Position numbers and translations under genes: made by a program. From Bordetella parapertussis (lineage in GTDB: Bacteria; Pseudomonadota; Gammaproteobacteria; Burkholderiales; SG8-41): DNA of 64,000 bases. The notes under the pieces are model-generated. The model was given only the letters and a program-made list of their open reading frames with translations. It did not search any database and was not told the origin of the DNA. Where the stretch lies: the NCBI GenBank assembly GCA_945861275.1, contig CAMATZ010000001.1, positions 124,001 through 188,000 on the forward strand, read 5' to 3'. Of the stretch, positions 58,666-64,000 are shown in pieces (positions within the stretch are counted from its first letter, which is position 1; each line of letters begins with the position of its first letter).

Positions 58666-59520
58666 TCAAGCCTTGTAAGGATACTCGTTAAACCGCTCTT
58701 CCCAATCGCACACATTATCCTTGGTGTAGTCGAGCGCATACCAGCGTGGAAAGCCGTGCAGCGTTTGTCCGCCGTCGATCATGATGCCTTCGCCGTTGAT
58801 GTAAGAGGCATCATCCGACAGCAAAAACGCCACCAGCTTGGCAACATCCTGCGGTTTGCCCCAGCGGCCGACCGGTGTTTCGCGGATCAGCATGCGTTGC
58901 ATGCGCTCATCGCGCAGCATCGGCGTGGTCATCCCGGTTTCGATCACGCCGGGCAATATGGCGTTGACGTTGATGCGATAGTTGCCGAGCTCGGCGGCCA
59001 TGTGTTTCATCAGCATTTCGACGGCGGCTTTGGATGCACAGTAGGCGCCGAGTTGATCGGCGATCACCTTGGCGCCAGAGGAGGCGGTCAACACGATCTT
59101 GCCGCCCTTGCCGCGCGCGATCATGCGTTTGGCGACTTCCTGACACACATAAAACGTGCCGTTGAGATTAACCTGAATGATGAAATCCCAATCGGCTTTT
59201 TTCATCTCCACCAGCGGCACGAATTTACCGGTGCCGGCGTTGGCGAACAGCAAGTCGATCTGGCCGTAATGCGCCGCGACTTCGGCGACACAGGCTTCGA
59301 CGCTCTCGCCTTTGGCCTGATCGAATACAAAGGCTTTTGCACCCTTGTTGTTATTCGCTGCCTGGTTGCACAGCGCCACGGTTTCTTCTGCGATCTCTGC
59401 CTTGCGATCGGCCACTGCGACGCGCGCGCCGCGCGCGGCGAGTTCCACGCAGGCGCCCTGGCCAAGGCCGCGACCGCCGCCGGTGACCAGCGCTACTTTG
59501 CCTTTGAAATCATCCGCCAT
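58666..59520 (-). CDS. Short-chain dehydrogenase/reductase
   Basis: A 284-residue SDR. The cofactor motif is VTGGGRGLGQG, NAG occurs in LLFANAGTGKF, the catalytic Ser is in LTASSGAK and the active-site YxxxK is GAYCASKAAVEM. The C-terminus has INGEGIMIDGGQ. It oxidises a hydroxy group with NAD(P). Its start overlaps the end of the beta-keto acid cleavage enzyme gene by 11 bases, so the two are translationally coupled. Confidence 0.92.
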   Translation of the reverse strand: MADDFKGKVALVTGGGRGLGQGACVELAARGARVAVADRKAEIAEETVALCNQAANNNKGAKAFVFDQAKGESVEACVAEVAAHYGQIDLLFANAGTGKFVPLVEMKKADWDFIIQVNLNGTFYVCQEVAKRMIARGKGGKIVLTASSGAKVIADQLGAYCASKAAVEMLMKHMAAELGNYRINVNAILPGVIETGMTTPMLRDERMQRMLIRETPVGRWGKPQDVAKLVAFLLSDDASYINGEGIMIDGGQTLHGFPRWYALDYTKDNVCDWEERFNEYPYKA

Positions 59521-60559
59521 GCTGGTTCTCCCCTTGCCGCGCCGGAATGAATCTGGCAGGCATGCCCAACGCCTGCCGGTATTCGGCGGGCGACATCAAT
59601 TCACGTCCCAATAACTGTGCGATCTGTTTCATCTGCAGGAAGCAATCGACATTGCGCTTGATGATGTCGTCACGATGCGGGTAGGGCCACAGCGTGTCTT
59701 CCATGCCCACGCGCACGTGCAAGCCGAGGAGCATCGCGAATGTCGCGAGATAGGTGCTGGCACGTCCCGCTGCGCATACCAGGATGAAGCAGTTGGGATC
59801 GATGTCGCGAATGGTGCGCACCATGCGCATCAGCCCATCCACCATTTGCTGGGGATTGTGCATCGGGCTGCAACCGGGCAGGGCGGGCAGGATCAGCCAG
59901 TAGTAAGGGGGTTTCAACAATTTGCTCTCGACCAGAAAGCGCCGCGCGTTGTCGATGTCGCCGTCGTCGTAGACCGAAATGATGGGCTTGGCGCCGTTGT
60001 CCTGCGCGAGCTGCGCTTTTTTGATGACCACGTGCGGCGCTTTGAAAAACATGCTGTCGCCGCAGCAGATGGCGGTGGTGTTCACCGGCAGCGCATCGAA
60101 CAGGCCCATTTTCATGGTCGATTCCATCACCGCGCTTTCTGCGTCGGTCACGGCGACGAGACAACCGTCGAACATCACGTCGGGGTATTTTGCCTTGAGC
60201 GGCGCGATCACGTCGTGAAAGCGCTGCGGGTCGAGCGCATTGAACCCGCCGTCGTCGCGCACATGGATGTGCACGTTGGGCGCGCCGGCCTTGATGCATT
60301 CCTCGGCGGAATCGCGGATTTCATCCACCGTGATCGGCTGGTTCGGATTGCTGCGTTTGCTGAAAAACGCGCCGGTGATGGTGGTGGAGATCATCACCTT
60401 TTGCGGGATGTCCCACTTCGGCATCGGATCAATATCAGCGAATTGGCTGCTGAACGGGTCCAGCACTTCGGGCATGCCGTAGGGCTTCCACGTGGTCTTC
60501 AACCCGGCGCGGGCCACCCATTTATTGACCTGGTCCCATTTGATTTTGTCGTCGCTCAT
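59510..60559 (-). CDS. Beta-keto acid cleavage enzyme (BKACE, DUF849)
   Basis: A 349-residue TIM-barrel BKACE. VMISTTITGAFFSKRSNPNQPIT (in part), AGAPNVHIHVRDDGG (two His and Glu/Asp metal and substrate ligands) and VRVGMEDTLW are family features. These enzymes condense a beta-keto acid with acetyl-CoA to give acetoacetate and an acyl-CoA. I use ATG 60559 (GGAGAG upstream). An SDR in the same operon could generate the keto acid from a hydroxy acid, as in carnitine-type pathways. Confidence 0.88.
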   Translation of the reverse strand: MSDDKIKWDQVNKWVARAGLKTTWKPYGMPEVLDPFSSQFADIDPMPKWDIPQKVMISTTITGAFFSKRSNPNQPITVDEIRDSAEECIKAGAPNVHIHVRDDGGFNALDPQRFHDVIAPLKAKYPDVMFDGCLVAVTDAESAVMESTMKMGLFDALPVNTTAICCGDSMFFKAPHVVIKKAQLAQDNGAKPIISVYDDGDIDNARRFLVESKLLKPPYYWLILPALPGCSPMHNPQQMVDGLMRMVRTIRDIDPNCFILVCAAGRASTYLATFAMLLGLHVRVGMEDTLWPYPHRDDIIKRNVDCFLQMKQIAQLLGRELMSPAEYRQALGMPARFIPARQGENQHGG

Positions 60560-60653
60560 GTGTCTCTCCAAAAGGTGTCAGGTCTGGCAATGTGGCATGC
60601 GTCAATCATCGATTGCCCGATGCTGTGCAGACCAAGGGAGTTGCGCTGCTGGC

Positions 60654-61433
60654 TCAGCGCTTGTTGCGCGCGGCCAGCAAGTGCCCGGCATGAATACCGG
60701 CCTCATACTCAGTCAGGCGGGCGTTAAAAAACTGGTAAATCTCTGACAGTGGCATGTCCACACCGATCGACTCCAGCCCTTCATCGCGCTTGTCCAGCGG
60801 AATCAATCCGCGCAATATAAGACGCTCCACTTCACCGTCCTGTGCCCCGTCGGCCCAGCGCATTACGGTGTCGAACAAGGCTTCCGGCGTGTAGGCATGG
60901 TCACGCATTAGCACCATCAGGTCGAACAAATCACGCGAGCGCACACGGTCTTGCAGAACCAGCGTTTTGGCCGATTTCAACGCATCCAGCGACAGTACGG
61001 CAAATGCGCAGCCCGGCTGCACGCTACGCGGGGCACTACGCCAAAACTCAAAACGCCTGGGGTGTTGTTGGGGGTTGGCCGTAAAAAATGTGACTTTGAC
61101 CCCATCGATGGTGTAGTCACGTGCATAGTCAGACAAGCGTTCACCGGTATTGATGCGAAACGCCGATTCTTGTGCTGTATCGGTCACCCAGTCTACTTTA
61201 CGCCCTTGCATGCGCAGCTGCCCCAGCAAACGGTCGATCTTGCCGGTGGGCAGTTTTCCATTGGGTTCACAGAACAAAAAATCCAGATCATCGCTCATGC
61301 GGTGGGCTATGTGCAGCGCCAGTGCGGTGCCGCCGATAAGCAAAAACCCCGCGGCAAGTTCGCTGGCCGCAAGCCAGTGAAACACCGCTTGTGTGCCGGG
61401 GTGCAGGCTATGCGTTTGAAACACGCTGCGCAC
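60654..61433 (-). CDS. AbiEii/AbiGii-like nucleotidyltransferase (toxin candidate)
   Basis: A 259-residue nucleotidyltransferase. Motif I is LLIGGTALALHIAHRMSDDLDFLF (in part) with the conserved GG, Arg and DxD pair (D49, D51), as in AbiEii toxins that modify tRNA. Downstream helices (VLQDRVRSRDLFDLMVL) carry the AbiEii KxRDxxDL-like motif. It starts 26 bases inside the end of the XRE gene, so the pair is coupled: a likely type IV toxin-antitoxin or abortive-infection module. Confidence 0.82.
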   Translation of the reverse strand: MRSVFQTHSLHPGTQAVFHWLAASELAAGFLLIGGTALALHIAHRMSDDLDFLFCEPNGKLPTGKIDRLLGQLRMQGRKVDWVTDTAQESAFRINTGERLSDYARDYTIDGVKVTFFTANPQQHPRRFEFWRSAPRSVQPGCAFAVLSLDALKSAKTLVLQDRVRSRDLFDLMVLMRDHAYTPEALFDTVMRWADGAQDGEVERLILRGLIPLDKRDEGLESIGVDMPLSEIYQFFNARLTEYEAGIHAGHLLAARNKR

Positions 61434-62040
61434 CCTGGTAAATGCCCGGCATCAAGGCGCCCAGTACGCCTGCATTCAAGTCGATGGATAAGTCAGCGGC
61501 CACCTGCGCCACGCGCTCGTGCCCATAGTGCGCAATAATTTTTGATACATCCATAAACCGCGCACGGTCCAGCACCTTGCCTATCAAGGCTTCGTCGCTG
61601 ATAGCCGGGTTAGACCAGTCGTATGGAAAATCCAGCCCCAAGCGTGTTGATTTCCGCTCGGCAGTTGCAGTCCCTGTGGCATGCCCCGTTGCGTCGCCCA
61701 GCGCTGGCGAGGTTGCCACGGCCGCTGGCGCCTCCGCGCCTTGGCTGCGTGCGCGCCTGCGGCGTTTGATCCCATCTGCACGTTGCCCCGCAACGCTCGC
61801 ATCATGCGCAAGCCGCCCTGCACTTGCCCAGGCCGCTAGCTGCTCAAGTTGCCCCAAAGCGAACAAGATTTCAGCGTAGTCACCCATGGCGCCCATGCCC
61901 GTGGTCTCTATCTTGCGCAAGGTGCTGTACGCCACACCAGAGCGTTTAGCCAATGCCAACTGCGTGAGGTTTTGGTGCAGGCGCTCGTGTGCTATGCGTT
62001 GGCCTAGCAACGAAAGTGTAAGGGAAGTAATGTAAGACAT
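61408..62040 (-). CDS. XRE-family HTH regulator of the AbiE-like pair (antitoxin candidate)
   Basis: A 210-residue protein with an N-terminal XRE helix-turn-helix (LTQLALAKRSGVAYSTLRKIETTG). The middle has a basic low-complexity stretch and the C-terminus has LDFPYDWSNPAISDEALIGKVLD, seen in antitoxins partnered with AbiEii-like nucleotidyltransferases. It sits first in the operon, as antitoxins usually do, and is preceded by an AT-rich palindromic promoter. Confidence 0.8.
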   Translation of the reverse strand: MSYITSLTLSLLGQRIAHERLHQNLTQLALAKRSGVAYSTLRKIETTGMGAMGDYAEILFALGQLEQLAAWASAGRLAHDASVAGQRADGIKRRRRARSQGAEAPAAVATSPALGDATGHATGTATAERKSTRLGLDFPYDWSNPAISDEALIGKVLDRARFMDVSKIIAHYGHERVAQVAADLSIDLNAGVLGALMPGIYQGAQRVSNA

Positions 62041-62066
62041 ATTTAAATATCAATATTATAGCAGTT

Positions 62067-62089
62067 AAAATAATAATTACTATTATTTT
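62067..62089 (-). promoter_or_regulatory. AT-rich palindrome upstream of the XRE gene
   Basis: AAAATAATA (62067-62075) and TATTATTTT (62081-62089) are perfect 9-bp arms, 27 bases upstream of the start at 62040. The surrounding 110 bases are markedly AT-rich. A plausible operator for the XRE protein. Confidence 0.5.
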
Positions 62090-62155
62090 AGCATTTATTT
62101 AACTATATCAATAAATCTTCAGGCCCCGGACTAGATTTGGAGACGAACGGGGGGC

Positions 62156-62947
62156 TCAACCCCCACGTTTGGGCACCGGCCGCTCGGCCTTGCCGATGTA
62201 ATCGCATTCTTCGTCACGCACGATGCGCAGCGGCTTGCCTTCTTCGATTTCCTCAATTACGTGCGCCATGATACCGGGCACCACCGCGATCAGCGCAACC
62301 GCTGCCATCTGCAGCGGGCGAAAGCCCATTTCGCTCATGATGGCGCCGAGCATGCCGTCGACGTTGATGCAGATGCCCTGCCGGCCGGTGGACCGCAGGA
62401 ATTCAGCATGGATGGCCTCGAACATTTTTATTTTGTCGCCGAGAAAACCATTTTCGGAGGCCACCTTGCGCAGCCGCGTGGTGCGGAAATCGTCACCCTT
62501 GTGCGTCGGGTGACCGAGGCCGGGTATGCGCTTGCGTTTGGCGCGGATATCGGCGACGACGCGCTTCGCGGTTTCTTCCATCGAGAGGTTTTCGCTTTTC
62601 ATCATCTTCAGCGCGTTGTCCAGAAACTCGGCGCTGTGCTGCGGCGATATGGTGTTGGAGCCTGCGGTGAGCAAACCCGCGGCGGTACCCGGCACCAGTT
62701 GCGGATTGCCGGACGCCGCATAGCGCGCCGCCAGCACACTGGCGGCTACGAAGCCGTGATCCAGCAGGCTGTTGAGCATCGCATCCATCATTTTGCTTTG
62801 CTGCGGCGTCGGCAGCTCGCCACGCAAGGTCAGGAAAACACCGTCGGCGTAGGTGTAATGGCCGATCAGGTCTTCGTGCGAATAGCCGTGAATAATGACT
62901 TTGCCTTCCATAACGCGGCTGATTTTGGTGGCCCATTCGTGTGCCAT
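62156..62947 (-). CDS. Citryl-CoA lyase-like short citrate synthase
   Basis: A 263-residue protein corresponding to a half-length citrate synthase fold. YADGVFLTLRGELPT is the N-terminal dimer region. KRIPGLGHPTHKGDDFRTTRL (in part) holds the catalytic His and CoA site. DGMLGAIMSEMGF contains the catalytic Asp. Proteins of this size in the family are citryl-CoA lyases or related C-C lyases. It follows the two CoA-transferase subunit genes on the same strand, so it probably cleaves the CoA thioester they produce. Confidence 0.82.
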   Translation of the reverse strand: MAHEWATKISRVMEGKVIIHGYSHEDLIGHYTYADGVFLTLRGELPTPQQSKMMDAMLNSLLDHGFVAASVLAARYAASGNPQLVPGTAAGLLTAGSNTISPQHSAEFLDNALKMMKSENLSMEETAKRVVADIRAKRKRIPGLGHPTHKGDDFRTTRLRKVASENGFLGDKIKMFEAIHAEFLRSTGRQGICINVDGMLGAIMSEMGFRPLQMAAVALIAVVPGIMAHVIEEIEEGKPLRIVRDEECDYIGKAERPVPKRGG

Positions 62948-62992
62948 GACTATCTCCTGAACATTGCTTGGATCATCAGAGTTTTCTACGTG

Positions 62993-63799
62993 TTACTTAC
63001 GCAGCGCGCCTTGCACGTCGATGCGACTACGCAGCACCGCGAGTTGTTCATCTGTCGGCAACGCCGTGATCGGCACTGACGATGGAATGACCAGTTCAAA
63101 GCCGGTGTTCTTGATCACCTCATCTACACTCACGCCCGGATGCACAGACTTCAACCGCATGCGTTTGCTGTCATCCTCGAAATCCATCACGCACAAAGGC
63201 GTGACCACGTAACGCGGGCCGCCGCCGGGCAATCCGAGCTTGGTGCGTGCATCCTTGCCGCCGCTGCCCCAGCCCAGCGCCGAAACAAAGTCGCATTGGG
63301 GCACGAAGATGCGCGGGTCGTGTGCATTGACGACCAGATGAAAGCGGCTGTTCATCACCGTGGCGTTGCACACGCCGATCGCGCCTGGGCCGCGAAACTT
63401 GAGCGCCTTGTAATCCTTGCCGATGCCGATCAAATTGCTGTTGCCGTAGGGATCGATTTGCAAAGCGCCGGCGAAGAACACGCCGCGCTTGCGGAATTTC
63501 ATGTTCTCCACCAGATCGTTGTGCAGGTAATACGCCTCAGCCCAGCGCGTGGCGCGATGGTCGGTGATGAGTTCGAATTCCTCGATCACCGGCTCGTTAA
63601 AAACATTGGCCTTGGTCATCGCGATCATCACCGTCATGTTCGCGCCCCACATCAGGTGCGCGAGCAGCACGCCCGCGCGCGGCACCGGCAGATTGGCGCC
63701 GACCTCCACCCATTCGCCATCGACAAGGTCGCGCGCGAGCACGGTGGCCATGATTTCCTTGGTGGTGGCTGGCGTGGTGGTGGTGATTGCTGCGTTCAT
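62993..63799 (-). CDS. CoA-transferase subunit B (glutaconate CoA-transferase-like)
   Basis: A 268-residue beta subunit of a family I CoA-transferase of the GctB type. It has PRAGVLLAHLMWGANMTVM, RGVFFAGALQIDPYGNSNLIGIG (in part) and the C-terminal LKSVHPGVSVDEVIKNTGFEL (in part). In this family one subunit supplies a catalytic Glu. The preceding gene on this strand is the alpha subunit running off the window. An AGGAGTTAATCA ribosome site precedes the ATG. Confidence 0.88.
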   Translation of the reverse strand: MNAAITTTTPATTKEIMATVLARDLVDGEWVEVGANLPVPRAGVLLAHLMWGANMTVMIAMTKANVFNEPVIEEFELITDHRATRWAEAYYLHNDLVENMKFRKRGVFFAGALQIDPYGNSNLIGIGKDYKALKFRGPGAIGVCNATVMNSRFHLVVNAHDPRIFVPQCDFVSALGWGSGGKDARTKLGLPGGGPRYVVTPLCVMDFEDDSKRMRLKSVHPGVSVDEVIKNTGFELVIPSSVPITALPTDEQLAVLRSRIDVQGALRK

Positions 63800-63825
63800 T
63801 GATTAACTCCTAATTCAAACCCTAT

Positions 63826-63915
63826 ACCGCAAAGACGCAAAGACGCAAAGGAAACGCAAAGGAAATGCCAGGAGTTCTTTGCGTGGGGTTCTTTGCGCCT
63901 TCGCGTCTTTGCGGT
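63826..63915. repeat. Imperfect hairpin of CAAAGACG repeats between the CoA-transferase genes
   Basis: ACCGCAAAGACGCAAAGACG at the left and its complement, ending CGCGTCTTTGCGGT at the right, form a long imperfect stem over about 90 bases. The GCAAAGACGCAAAG type is a known dispersed repeat in many bacteria. It interrupts an expected alpha-beta subunit operon. Confidence 0.6.
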
Positions 63916-63933
63916 TGCATTTGAATTTGATTT

Positions 63934-64000
63934 TCAATATTCATTCAACGACAGCAGCCGCCGCATACCGACACGTTCCAGGTACGCGGCGTGATCTTCG
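63934..64000 (-). CDS. CoA-transferase subunit A, C-terminal end (partial)
   Basis: The last 21 residues, EDHAAYLERVGMRRLLSLNEY, are encoded before TGA at 63934-63936. They match the tail of GctA-type CoA-transferase alpha subunits, and the gene order with subunit B supports it. The rest lies beyond the right edge of the window. Confidence 0.6.
   Translation of the reverse strand, partial: EDHAAYLERVGMRRLLSLNEY

Noticed and set aside
1-64000. CRISPR array, tRNA or rRNA genes
   Set aside because: No regular direct repeats with spacers and no recognisable tRNA T-loop/CCA context or rRNA sequence were found on reading both strands.

Overview
The window is GC-rich bacterial chromosome and reads like a soil or freshwater betaproteobacterium of the Burkholderiales type. 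The reasons are five stand-alone Bug/TctC-type periplasmic binding proteins, many catabolic enzymes acting on CoA thioesters and organic acids, a tsaB-rimI-udg cluster, an aerobic aconitase, and short dispersed hairpins between genes. This placement is inferred from gene content only. I saw no rRNA, tRNA, CRISPR array or prophage.

Layout. 1-700: a truncated sugar-dehydrogenase-like gene broken by remnants of REP-associated transposases. 700-6400: a response-regulator/adenylate cyclase, a complete TRAP transporter (dctPQM) and a Ser/Thr kinase with a cyclic-nucleotide-binding domain. 6500-10400: a Bug protein, a DUF1513 protein, a MetX-like hydrolase and a GcvH-like lipoyl protein. 10430-12315: two adjacent minus-strand genes, each interrupted by one in-frame UGA. 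In both, the UGA falls where an active-site Cys/Sec is expected and is followed by a compact GC hairpin with a G-first triloop. I read them as a two-selenoprotein operon: a glycine/sarcosine/betaine-reductase selenoprotein-B-like protein followed by an OsmC-like protein. This is the most unusual content of the window. 12500-25300: catabolic and transport genes. 25400-27400: tsaB-rimI-udg. 27400-29400: lemA and two TPM-domain genes. 31700-35100: an orphan CbbQ/CbbO-like MoxR-VWA pair. 35200-40200: a racemase-family protein, GST, a Tat-exported SnoaL-like protein, a GMC oxidoreductase and a Bug protein.

40600-44850 and 50400-53065 are defence or decay islands. The first has an MNT/HEPN toxin-antitoxin pair and a Mrr-like endonuclease lying between fragments of a type I restriction locus, then a Fic protein whose catalytic His is replaced. 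The second has an hsdR-hsdS deletion relic followed by an intact Fic protein with a palindromic operator array. A third pair (60654-62040) is an XRE/AbiEii-like module. Aconitase, another Bug protein and an acyl-CoA dehydrogenase lie between the first two islands.

53087-64000 is again catabolic: a family III CoA-transferase, MmgE/PrpD, a maleate-isomerase-like protein, a flavoprotein dehydrogenase, an SDR, a beta-keto acid cleavage enzyme, a citryl-CoA lyase-like protein and a two-subunit CoA-transferase that runs off the right edge. Many genes follow a pattern of a binding protein or CoA enzyme beside a hydrolase or oxidoreductase, consistent with use of diverse organic acids. Selenocysteine machinery (selA, selB, selD, tRNA-Sec) is not in the window and must exist elsewhere if the two UGA codons are decoded.
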